Assembly (NCBI RefSeq): GCF_900106535.1
Contig: NZ_FNOH01000009.1
Span: 62,001 to 126,000 of the forward strand
Direction of reading: 5' to 3'
From: Myxococcus xanthus
GTDB lineage: Bacteria > Myxococcota > Myxococcia > Myxococcales > Myxococcaceae
DNA: 64,000 bases
Shown: positions 8,455 through 16,076 of the stretch, one piece after another
Position numbering within the stretch: the first letter of the stretch is position 1
Layout: each line of letters starts with the position of its first letter
Program-made: the position numbers and the translations under genes
The notes under the pieces: model-generated
The model's database searches: none
Seen by the model: the letters and a program-made list of their open reading frames with translations, nothing else
What the model was told of the DNA's origin: nothing

Positions 8455-9831
8455 TCACGTCAGTCCAAAGCGCTCCAGCTTCTTGAGCAGTCCCTGGCGC
8501 GACAGGCCCAGCGCCTCCGCCGTGTGCGTGCGGTTGCCATTCAGGCGCCGCAGGGCCTCCTCGATTTCGCGCCGCTCCAACGCTTCCACCTTCTGAGCCA
8601 GCGTCGTTGTACCTGGCGCGCGGGTGGCGTGCAGCCGCTCGCTGCCGGTGAAGGACAAATCCTCGGGCTGGATTTCGCGCCGCTCCCCCGCCAGCACGGT
8701 GGCGCGCTGCATCTCATGGCGCAGCTCGCGCAGATTCCCCGGCCACGCATGGGCCAGCAGGGCCTCCGCCGCGGCGTCCGACAACAGCCGGGCGCGCCCG
8801 TCCGGGCACAGGTGGGCGCACTGATTGAGGAAGTGCTTGGCCAGCAGCGGAAGGTCCGCGGAGCGCTCGCGCAGGGGCGGCAGGCGAATTTCAACGCCCT
8901 TCACGCGCCAGTAGAGGTCCTCGCGGAAGGCGCCTTCCTGAAGCATGCGCCCCAGGTCCTGGTGGGTGGCGGAGATGAGCCGCACGTCCACCTGGACGGG
9001 CCGGTCCGCGCCCACCGGAAGGATGTCGCCCGTCTCCAACGCACGGAGCACCTTCACCTGGAGGGACGGCGACATGTCGCCCAGTTCGTCCAGGAAGAGC
9101 GTGCCTCCGTCCGCCTCCGCGAAGAGGCCACGGTGGTCCTTGGTCGCCCCGGTGAAGCTGCCCTTCACGTGGCCGAACAGGGCGCTCTCCAGCAGCGACT
9201 CCGGCAGTGCGCCGCAGTTGATGGGGACGAAGGGCCCGTCGTGGCGGCGGCTCTTGAGGTGGACGGTGCGCGCGAGCAGCTCCTTCCCCGTCCCATTCTC
9301 GCCAGTGACGAGCACCGGCAGCTCACTGGCCGCCACGCGCTCCGCCAGGGACGTGGCCGCCAGGAAGGACGCGCTCTGCCCCACCAGGGAGACACCGCCC
9401 GCCGCGCGCGTGAGCGAGCTGCGCAGCGTCTCCACCTGCCGCTCCAGTGTCACCCGCGCGAGCGCCCGTTGCACCACCACCAGCAGCACATCCGGGTCCA
9501 CTGGCTTGGTGAGGAAGTCGTACGCGCCCAGGCGCACCGCTTCCAGCGTGTGCCGCGTGTCCCCTGCCCCGGACACGACGATGACCTTCGTCCCGGGCTT
9601 CGCGCTCAGCAACGCCGCGAGCCCCTCCAGCCCCGCGGAGACGCTCCCGTCGGGAGGCAGCATCAGGTCGAGCAGCACCAGGGGGAAGTCGCGTGCATCG
9701 AAGGCCGCGCGAGCGGAAGGCCGGTCCGCAGCTTCCACTACCTCGTAACCCGCATCGCGCAGCAGCCCGCCATAGACTTTGCGGAACGCGGCGTCGTCAT
9801 CCACGAGCAGCAACGGGTGCGGTGCGGACAT
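8455..9831 (-). CDS. NtrC-family sigma-54-dependent response regulator
   Basis: The 458-residue protein has three domains in classic order. The receiver (residues 1-120) carries LLVDDDAAF, phospho-Asp in LVLLDLML and the Lys of LTKPVD. The AAA+ domain (about 150-380) has Walker A GENGTGKE and Walker B-like GGTLFLDELGD. A Fis-type helix-turn-helix (NRTHTAEALGLSRQGLLKKL) is at the C-terminus. The sigma-54-contacting loop reads GSFTGA instead of GAFTGA, retaining the key Phe and Thr. It should activate transcription at -24/-12 promoters when phosphorylated. No cognate kinase is adjacent; the nearest histidine kinase gene is 14 kb away. Confidence 0.93.
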   Translation of the reverse strand: MSAPHPLLLVDDDAAFRKVYGGLLRDAGYEVVEAADRPSARAAFDARDFPLVLLDLMLPPDGSVSAGLEGLAALLSAKPGTKVIVVSGAGDTRHTLEAVRLGAYDFLTKPVDPDVLLVVVQRALARVTLERQVETLRSSLTRAAGGVSLVGQSASFLAATSLAERVAASELPVLVTGENGTGKELLARTVHLKSRRHDGPFVPINCGALPESLLESALFGHVKGSFTGATKDHRGLFAEADGGTLFLDELGDMSPSLQVKVLRALETGDILPVGADRPVQVDVRLISATHQDLGRMLQEGAFREDLYWRVKGVEIRLPPLRERSADLPLLAKHFLNQCAHLCPDGRARLLSDAAAEALLAHAWPGNLRELRHEMQRATVLAGERREIQPEDLSFTGSERLHATRAPGTTTLAQKVEALERREIEEALRRLNGNRTHTAEALGLSRQGLLKKLERFGLT

Positions 9832-9847
9832 ACGTGTGGCCTCCGCC

Positions 9848-10090
9848 TCAGTCCGGAAGCGGCGTCTGGCGTGGCGTGCCCATCAACTCCAGGGTGCGCA
9901 GGGCCACCTGGATGAGCGTCTGGGCGCACGGCTCACACCCGCCGCCACAGCACCGCGGCCAGCGGCCTTCCGGGTTGCGCAGCAACGGACGCACACAGGA
10001 CTGGTAGTAGCTGGGGAAGCCGAGCTCCTCGCTGGCGCGGACCAGCGCGGCTTCAAACGGAGGTGACGCGGGGGGTGTGACGTCGGACAC
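9848..10090 (-). CDS. Small Cys-rich hypothetical protein
   Basis: An 80-residue product if started at GTG 10090 (VSDVTPPAS); the frame is open to 10126. It lies 16 bases upstream of the response regulator gene on the same strand, so the two are probably co-transcribed. The distinctive part is RCCGGGCEPCAQTL, four cysteines within nine residues, which could bind a metal or cluster. A further Cys occurs upstream (YYQSCVRPLL). No family is recognised. The high GC3 of this frame supports coding. Confidence 0.5.
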   Translation of the reverse strand: MSDVTPPASPPFEAALVRASEELGFPSYYQSCVRPLLRNPEGRWPRCCGGGCEPCAQTLIQVALRTLELMGTPRQTPLPD

Positions 10091-10149
10091 GGGGCTGTCA
10101 TAACAGCCACCGTGTCCGCTGCCCACTCGCCCGCGCCCCCCTCTCGGGC

Positions 10150-12810
10150 TCAGGGTGTCACGACCATCCGAGCACCCACTTGACCATCGTTGGCGGACAC
10201 CAGGTCCGGGAGGCTACCCACACTCACGTCCGCGGCCACGTACCAGACGTCCCCGCTGCTGACGGTGGCCCGCGACGACACCGACACTGTCCGGCACTGC
10301 CCCCGGGCAAGCGTCACGCTCATCTGCCCGACCCGCACATCCACCGCCGGGTCCAGGTGCTCGTCACGAGACAAGTAGGCCCTCACGGAGGCCGACGCCT
10401 GACCAAAGCCTCGATTGCAGACGGAGACCTCCGTCGAATACGCGTCACCTGCTTGGACGACCACCGGGGCACTCACGGCCGTCACGGCGAAGTCGCTCCA
10501 GCCCCCCACGGCGATGGGCACGGAGAACAAGAGGGCGCGCCACTGCTCGGGGGCATACACGTCCCATGGGTCTCCGAGATAAGCCACCAGCCTGTAGGCG
10601 CCCTCCTGCGGCACGTTGGACCAGCCCCGCAGCGTCGCCTGTGCGCACGCACCCGGAACGAGCGCCGGAACCACGACATACTCGGAGAGCGCGGAGACGG
10701 GAAAGTCATCCTCCGTGCGCAGCGCGAGCCCGACCGCAGTGCCAGGCTGAGCCACCGGGCTCCGGTTGCACACCGTCGCGGTGGCATTGATGGTGGCGTT
10801 CGTGTTGATCGCCGTCGGCGCTTGAAGGTCCGTGACGACCAATCCACTGAGCTGGGTCACCTGGATGATGTCCCCCAGGGCGTCGTTGTTGGACTCCACC
10901 AACTCCGTGATGGCGTTGTCGATGTCGGCTCTCGCCGCCAATCGAAACGCCCCCGTGTAGTAGGGCACCCTCGCCTCCGCGTCCAACGTGATGCAGGCCC
11001 CTGGCGCCAACGACTCGACAGACAGCTTCGCCCCCTGGATGCCCGCCGAGATCTCCGGGAGCACCTCCGGCACGAAGAGCGTCTGGACGGCCGCTCGCGG
11101 CGTCCGCACATTGCCCTGATTACAGACCGTCACCGAGACAGGCAGCTTCCCTTCGGGCCACGCCGCACGCCCCTGGGCGACGATCCGCGTCACGACCAGG
11201 TCAGGCCCGGTCCCCAGCCCCACCACGGGGCCTGTCAGCGCATTGTTCTCCAGGTGTGCCTCTCCCCCGACAGGCGCAACGAGCTCCACCGAGGCCTTCA
11301 CATGGACAGTGGCGGGCAACCCCTGCGTGGGAACCGTCCCCACCACGGGAAGCACCGCGCAACCCTTGCCTAGCGCGCCAAAGGCCCGGGTCCCCACGCG
11401 AATGCCTGCCCGAGGGTCCGGGCCATCCGACAGCGCCACATGAACCGCCAGCGCCGACGCGGAGAGCGTTCCCGTATTGCAGACCGTGACTTCCGTGGTG
11501 AAGGAGGCCCCCGGAACGAGCGCGTGCGTCAGCGGCTCGATGCGTGTGACGGAGAGGTCCGCCGAGGAGCCCAGCAGGACGTTCACGGACCTGTCGTTGT
11601 TGCCCGAATGAGCCTCTGTCTGCGCACCAACCGGATTCACCGTGGCCACCAGCCGCCAGCTTCGCGCCGCGTTCGCCATGGAGCCCAGCGACTCCTCCCA
11701 CTCGATGCACTGGTTGGCCTCCAAGGCCGGGATGTTCCGCGATGAGACACGCAACACGCCTTCAGCGGAGGGCTCACTGGCACGAAGCTGGAATTGCACC
11801 TGCGTGGCGGACGCGGGAGCCGTGCCCTGGTTGCACACTGTCGCGCGCACAGGAAGGCTCCCGTTGATCGACTCCATGGCCGGCGCCCTCAGCGCCGCGA
11901 CGACGTAGTCGGGAATCGAGCCCACCTCGAGAGGACTGACGACACTGAGGTTGTTGGTCTCGTCAGCCTCGGGCCGCTCATTCAGCGGATCCACCATGAA
12001 CGCGAGGTACGAAGTGCCCGGTTCGCCGAGCACCCCGACGAACACGACGCGTTCGCATCGTCCGGCATCGAGAAAGAGCCACGACTGGTCGCGCATGACG
12101 ACGTCGTCGGTGTCGATATGTGCGTCGGACGACCGATAGAGATATACCGTCGCCTGCTCAGACCCTTGGCCTCTGTTGCACACACGGGCAGCCACATAAA
12201 AAGGCCACTCCGGGCGAACGACCGAGGGCACAGCCACCGACTCCACGGTGAAGTCGGGAAGCGCGTCGAACGTCACGGAGTCGCCAGCGTGCGCGTTGTT
12301 CTCCTCCGAGACCTCGTCCACACGCGCGTGCGGATCCACCAAGGCCCCGATGAACCACATCCCCGACTGGGACGCCTCCTTGTTGGCGACGATTGAACGT
12401 GACGCACACTTCCCGGCCCCCACCCATCCCGAGGAAACGGCCCCGAGCAACGCGTCCTCCTTGGCGATGCACACGTCCCGGGACACGAACACCTCGACGT
12501 CCGCGCTCCCCGCGCGGCGGCCCATGTTGCAGACCGTGACGACAACCTCGAAGGGGTCCCGCCCGTAGACGCGCGATGGCGCACGAACATCGGTGATGAC
12601 GAAGTCGGGCAGCTCATCCCCACGCACCGCACGCGTCGTCGTTCGCGCCGCCGGAGGCGGACCCTTGCAGTCTTCGAATCTCACGGGAAGGTCGTGGGTG
12701 ACCTCCCCGGAAACGCGCGGCGACGCGGCGAGCGCCATCGGCATTCCCAACACACACGGCGCCAGTTGCAACACAAGCCCTAGAAGCCCACCTGCAATTC
12801 TTGACGGCAT
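10150..12810 (-). CDS. Secreted protein with seven CARDB-like modules
   Basis: The 886-residue exported protein starts MPSRIAGGLLGLVLQLAPCV, with cleavage probably after MALAA. It consists almost entirely of seven Ig-like CARDB modules of about 115 residues, each opening with a strand like PDFVITDVRAP or SDFAVTAVSAP. Every module carries the motif VCN (VCNMG, VCNRG, VCNQG, VCNTG, VCNQG, VCNRS, VCNRG) and, some 55 residues later, a second Cys in a G-x-C-like context (GKC, GRC, NQC, KGC, GAC, GAC, GQC). One disulfide per module is likely. CARDB domains are adhesin-like and usually extracellular. No catalytic motif, anchor or C-terminal sorting signal is apparent. No operon partner is evident. 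Confidence 0.8.
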   Translation of the reverse strand: MPSRIAGGLLGLVLQLAPCVLGMPMALAASPRVSGEVTHDLPVRFEDCKGPPPAARTTTRAVRGDELPDFVITDVRAPSRVYGRDPFEVVVTVCNMGRRAGSADVEVFVSRDVCIAKEDALLGAVSSGWVGAGKCASRSIVANKEASQSGMWFIGALVDPHARVDEVSEENNAHAGDSVTFDALPDFTVESVAVPSVVRPEWPFYVAARVCNRGQGSEQATVYLYRSSDAHIDTDDVVMRDQSWLFLDAGRCERVVFVGVLGEPGTSYLAFMVDPLNERPEADETNNLSVVSPLEVGSIPDYVVAALRAPAMESINGSLPVRATVCNQGTAPASATQVQFQLRASEPSAEGVLRVSSRNIPALEANQCIEWEESLGSMANAARSWRLVATVNPVGAQTEAHSGNNDRSVNVLLGSSADLSVTRIEPLTHALVPGASFTTEVTVCNTGTLSASALAVHVALSDGPDPRAGIRVGTRAFGALGKGCAVLPVVGTVPTQGLPATVHVKASVELVAPVGGEAHLENNALTGPVVGLGTGPDLVVTRIVAQGRAAWPEGKLPVSVTVCNQGNVRTPRAAVQTLFVPEVLPEISAGIQGAKLSVESLAPGACITLDAEARVPYYTGAFRLAARADIDNAITELVESNNDALGDIIQVTQLSGLVVTDLQAPTAINTNATINATATVCNRSPVAQPGTAVGLALRTEDDFPVSALSEYVVVPALVPGACAQATLRGWSNVPQEGAYRLVAYLGDPWDVYAPEQWRALLFSVPIAVGGWSDFAVTAVSAPVVVQAGDAYSTEVSVCNRGFGQASASVRAYLSRDEHLDPAVDVRVGQMSVTLARGQCRTVSVSSRATVSSGDVWYVAADVSVGSLPDLVSANDGQVGARMVVTP

Positions 12811-12971
12811 CGTTCCCCCTCATGCTCCGGGGCTGGCCTTGAGTTCAGGCGGCAGCAACCCGGGGCATCGGGACGTGATCTAACATGCGGGCCTGACCGG
12901 AACGAACGCACGGGCGCGAGGAAGCCTCGCGGGGATCCTGGCATCAACGGGTCCACGCGACGCGCCGCGAT

Positions 12972-13370
12972 TCAGAGCAGCGAGGATTGCGCGGGGACTT
13001 CGGGTGCGCTCGCCAGGGGCTGGCACGAGGAACACCAGTACGTGTTCCGTCCACCGATGCGTTGATGGGAGACCGGTGTGGCACAGCGCGGGCACGGCGC
13101 CCCGGCGCGGCCAAACACGTTGCGCCGGTGCTTCGCCTGGCCCTGAACGCCGAAGAGGTCTCGCTGGGTTCCCCGCATGCGGAGCCCTTCATCGAGCACC
13201 GCCTGGATGGCGCGGTCCAGCCGCACCACCTCATCGGCCGTGAGAGACGACGCCAGCCTGCGTGGGGCAATCCCCGCCTGCCATAGGCTCTCGTCCGCGT
13301 CCCGGTTGCCGACCACGACGGCCTGCCGCAAATCCCGGGTGATGATTTCGACTTCAGGTACCTCTGCCAC
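12972..13370 (-). pseudogene. Internally deleted formamidopyrimidine-DNA glycosylase (Fpg/MutM) remnant
   Basis: From GTG 13370 the frame encodes about 132 residues. The opening AEVPEVEIITRDLR resembles the Fpg N-terminus, where the initiator Met is normally followed by the catalytic Pro-Glu; here the Pro position is Ala. The frame then jumps directly to VVGNRDADESLWQAG, which matches the conserved G-N-x-Y-A-D-E segment of the helix-two-turn-helix domain. A normal-looking zinc finger follows (CPRC, 16 residues, CSSC). About 140 residues of the glycosylase core are missing. The deletion is in frame, so a short H2TH/zinc-finger DNA-binding protein may still be made, but glycosylase activity is not expected. 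It lies downstream of rtcA on the same strand. Confidence 0.7.
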
Positions 13371-13517
13371 GCGGACGTCTCCTCCGCACATGCATGGTGC
13401 CGGCGCCTGACCGCGCGCCACGGAGATGCCCACCCGCCATGGGGCCTGACTGCCCTCCGAGCGGAGCGCGCGATGCTCAGCCCCAGGGCCGCCCGCAAGC
13501 GGACGCGCCCCTGGGGC

Positions 13518-14534
13518 TCAGGCGCGGACCTCCACCTCGCGAACCTCGCGAGACACCTCCCGCACCTCCACCTTCACATCCAGGAACTGGGCGATGGTTT
13601 GGAGCTGCGTCTCGGCATGCCCATCCAATGGCAGCGTGCGGAACACGCCGCCCTTCGCCAGCGCCACGAGGAGCAGCAGTTGGTCACACAGGTGCTCGCC
13701 CACCGGCACGTCCGCGTCGAGGTAGCGCTTCACCTCTTCAGCGACCTGTCCGGCCACGGCCTCCGCCCGCTTCCCCCGCTCACCAAAGCCGGTGAAGACC
13801 TCTGTCACGTGCTCGCTCTCCACTTCGGCGACCAGCACGTTGCCGGGCCCCAGCGGACGCTTCAGTTCCTCCGTCCGGAGTTCATCGGGCCGCCACTTCA
13901 GCGCCGCTCCCGCCGTGCCCAGCTCGCGCTGCGCCACGTCGAACGGAATCATCGCAATCACGGCCTTCAGGTCGCGACGGACCACGCGCCCCCGCTCCAG
14001 CAGGTGCAGCGGCTTCAACGGCGCGGGTCGCACGTCGACCCGGAACCGCCCGCCCCCGGCAGGGAAGAAACCGGCACGCTCCAGGGTCGCCTCCACGGAC
14101 GGCCCCATGCGACGGACCAGCGGCAGATACGCCCGCTGGAGGAAGTCGAACGGTGGCGCCATGGGGTTGTGCGTTCCCCCCTCCAACATCAGCGTGGAAG
14201 GCCCCTTCGCCAGGAGCAGCGCCGGAAGCACCGTCTGGAGCACCAGCGTCGCGCTGCCCGCGGTGCCCACCGCGAAGTGGTAGTTCCCCGCGGCCAGGGC
14301 ACTCGGCCGGAAGGTCAGCTCTCGCGAGCCGAGCTCCGCGCCCGACACCTCCGCGGCCCCCACGGCCTCCGCGGCCTTCACCGACGTCAGGTGCTGGCGC
14401 AGCAGGCCCGGCTTCTTCCGACCCGCGCGGATGTTCTGGATGGTGAAGGGCTTGCCCGTCACCAGCGACAGCGACAGCGAGGTGCGCAGCACCTGCCCCC
14501 CGCCCTCACCCAATGAACCATCGATGCGCACCAT
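13518..14534 (-). CDS. rtcA: RNA 3'-terminal phosphate cyclase RtcA
   Basis: ATP-dependent enzyme converting RNA 3'-phosphate ends to 2',3'-cyclic phosphates. The 338-residue product has the diagnostic N-terminus DGSLGEGGGQVLRTSLSLS and the R-x-x-R-x-x-P-G-L-x-x-Q-H segment (RAGRKKPGLLRQHL). The C-terminal catalytic-His region is VGEHLCDQLLLLVALA. It is the second gene after rtcB, separated by a 162-base spacer that holds a very strong hairpin. Transcription is expected from the sigma-54 promoter ahead of rtcB, under RtcR control. Confidence 0.96.
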   Translation of the reverse strand: MVRIDGSLGEGGGQVLRTSLSLSLVTGKPFTIQNIRAGRKKPGLLRQHLTSVKAAEAVGAAEVSGAELGSRELTFRPSALAAGNYHFAVGTAGSATLVLQTVLPALLLAKGPSTLMLEGGTHNPMAPPFDFLQRAYLPLVRRMGPSVEATLERAGFFPAGGGRFRVDVRPAPLKPLHLLERGRVVRRDLKAVIAMIPFDVAQRELGTAGAALKWRPDELRTEELKRPLGPGNVLVAEVESEHVTEVFTGFGERGKRAEAVAGQVAEEVKRYLDADVPVGEHLCDQLLLLVALAKGGVFRTLPLDGHAETQLQTIAQFLDVKVEVREVSREVREVEVRA

Positions 14535-14604
14535 GACGACTTCCTCCTTGCTGCTCGCGACTCACGAACCACCCGGCACGCACTGACACCCCCGTGAAAA
14601 TAGC

Positions 14605-14659
14605 GGCGCCCGCGTCCCCATCCTGGCGGCCTTTCGGCCTCTTGGGGAGCGCGGGCGCC
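14605..14659 (-). ncRNA. Strong structured hairpin in the rtcB-rtcA spacer
   Basis: On the transcribed strand the arms at 14659-14643 and 14620-14605 pair over 16 base pairs with one bulged base. An inner hairpin GGCCGAAAGGCC is capped by a GNRA-type tetraloop. The outer 3' arm is followed by GCTATTTTC, a weak U-rich stretch. It could be an attenuating terminator that lowers rtcA expression, an mRNA processing or stability element, or a structured RNA. It is not a tRNA. The structure is seen directly; its function is inferred. Confidence 0.45.
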
Positions 14660-14696
14660 TCGGTGTCTTCATCCCGGCATGGTCACCTCTGGGTTT

Positions 14697-15932
14697 CTAG
14701 CCCTTCACGCACACGACCTGCTTCAGGGTGTGGACCACTTCCACCAGGTCCGCCTGCGCCGCCATCACCGCGTCGATGGGCTTGTACGCAGCCGGCGTCT
14801 CGTCAATGACGTCCACGTCCTTGCGGCACTCCACGCCGGCGGTCGCCTTCACGTGGTCCTCCACCGTGAAGCGCCGCTTCGCCGCCTCACGCGACATCAC
14901 CCGGCCCGCACCGTGGCTGCAGGAATGGAAGCTGTCCGCGTTCCCCTTCCCGCGGACAATGAACGAACGCGCCCCCATGCTTCCGGGGATGATCCCGAGG
15001 TCACCCTCTCGTGCCCGCACCGCCCCCTTGCGCGTCACGAAGCAGTTCTTCCCGAAGTGATGCTCACGGGCGATGTAGTTGTGGTGGCAGTTCACCGCCG
15101 CGTCCTTCAGCTCGAACGGAGGCAGCTCACCGCTCAACTGCAGCGCATCCACCGCCTCTTGCAGCATCAGCGCGCGGTTCGTCGCGGCGAAGTCCTGCGC
15201 CCAGCTCACCGCGAAGACGTAGTCCTCGAAGTGCTCCGTCCCTTCCGCCAGGTACGCCAGGTCCCCGTCCGGGAGATTGATGAACCAGCGGCGCATGTCC
15301 TCCTTCGCCAGCTCGATGAAGTAGCTCCCGATGCGGTTCCCCACCCCGCGCGAACCCGAGTGCAACATCAGCCACACGCCATCCGACTCATCGAGGCACA
15401 GCTCGATGAAGTGGTTCCCCGTTCCCAGCGTCCCCAGGTGCGACAGCTCCGGCCCACGGCCGATGCGCGGATGCTTCCCGACGATGCGGTCGTACCCCTC
15501 CACCAACCGCGCCCACTCCTTCTGGTGCCGCGCGGGCGCCACACGCCACGCCCCTACGTCGTTGCGGCCACCGTTGTCGGAGCGGCCATGCGGCACCGCG
15601 CGCTCAATCGCCGAGCGAACCCCACGCAGCGAGTCCGGGAGCTGGTCCGCCCGCAGCGTCGTGCGAACGGCGATCATCCCGCAACCGATGTCCACGCCCA
15701 CCGCTGCCGGCACCACCGCCCCCACGGTGGGGACCACGCTTCCCACCGTCGCGCCGTAGCCGCGGTGCACGTCCGGCATCACCGAGACCCACTTGTGGAT
15801 GAAGGGGAGGCCACGCAGGTTGCGGAGCTGCTTCTTCGCCTCGTCCTCGAACGGAACCCCCACCGTCCACGCCTTGATGGGGCGGCCCGCCTCGTCCGAC
15901 AGCACCTCGTAGTTCCCGTTGATGCGGCTCAT
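14697..15932 (-). CDS. rtcB: RNA ligase RtcB
   Basis: GTP- and Mn-dependent ligase joining 2',3'-cyclic phosphate or 3'-phosphate ends to 5'-OH RNA ends. The 411-residue product starts at ATG 15932 (MSRINGNYEVL), preceded by AAGGTGG; an in-frame GTG at 15941 is less well placed. Metal-site motifs visible are GVDIGCGM (Cys ligand) and NCHHNYIAREHH. The guanylylated His lies in SFHSCSHGAGRVMSR. It is the first gene of rtcBA, with a -24/-12 promoter upstream and rtcR divergent, the classic layout. The locus responds to RNA damage in organisms where it has been studied. Confidence 0.97.
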   Translation of the reverse strand: MSRINGNYEVLSDEAGRPIKAWTVGVPFEDEAKKQLRNLRGLPFIHKWVSVMPDVHRGYGATVGSVVPTVGAVVPAAVGVDIGCGMIAVRTTLRADQLPDSLRGVRSAIERAVPHGRSDNGGRNDVGAWRVAPARHQKEWARLVEGYDRIVGKHPRIGRGPELSHLGTLGTGNHFIELCLDESDGVWLMLHSGSRGVGNRIGSYFIELAKEDMRRWFINLPDGDLAYLAEGTEHFEDYVFAVSWAQDFAATNRALMLQEAVDALQLSGELPPFELKDAAVNCHHNYIAREHHFGKNCFVTRKGAVRAREGDLGIIPGSMGARSFIVRGKGNADSFHSCSHGAGRVMSREAAKRRFTVEDHVKATAGVECRKDVDVIDETPAAYKPIDAVMAAQADLVEVVHTLKQVVCVKG

Positions 15933-15990
15933 CGTCTCCACCTTTCAGTCGTCCGCCGGGCGCTGTGTCCCGATCACGGAGGAGGCCTAG

Positions 15991-16006
15991 AGCAGCCGGC
16001 GTGCCA
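15991..16006 (-). promoter_or_regulatory. Sigma-54 promoter of rtcBA
   Basis: Read on the minus strand, the site is TGGCACGCCGGCTGCT. It matches the consensus TGGCACG-N4-TTGCW except for one T, with GG and GC elements separated by exactly ten bases. It lies about 60 bases upstream of the rtcB ATG and points toward rtcB. The adjacent divergent gene encodes the sigma-54 activator RtcR, so the assignment is well supported by context. Confidence 0.9.
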
Positions 16007-16047
16007 ACACCGCTTCCGAGGGGAGCCCTCCAAGCGAGCTGGCATTC

Positions 16048-16074
16048 CCTATCCCCATAGATAAAATCCTATCT
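16048..16074. promoter_or_regulatory. Candidate RtcR upstream activating site
   Basis: Two CCTATC direct repeats start at 16048 and 16068, 20 bases apart. The second overlaps an inverted repeat AGATA-N6-TATCT (16059-16074). The site is about 45 to 70 bases upstream of the -24 element of rtcBA and immediately before the rtcR start codon. That position suits an enhancer that also autoregulates rtcR. The assignment is inferred from position and symmetry only. Confidence 0.4.
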
Positions 16075-16076
16075 CG

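Noticed and set aside
13479..13518. Inverted repeat AGCCCCAGGG / CCCTGGGGCT at the end of rtcA as terminator
   Set aside because: The loop is 20 bases, one arm touches the rtcA stop codon, and no U tract follows on the minus strand.
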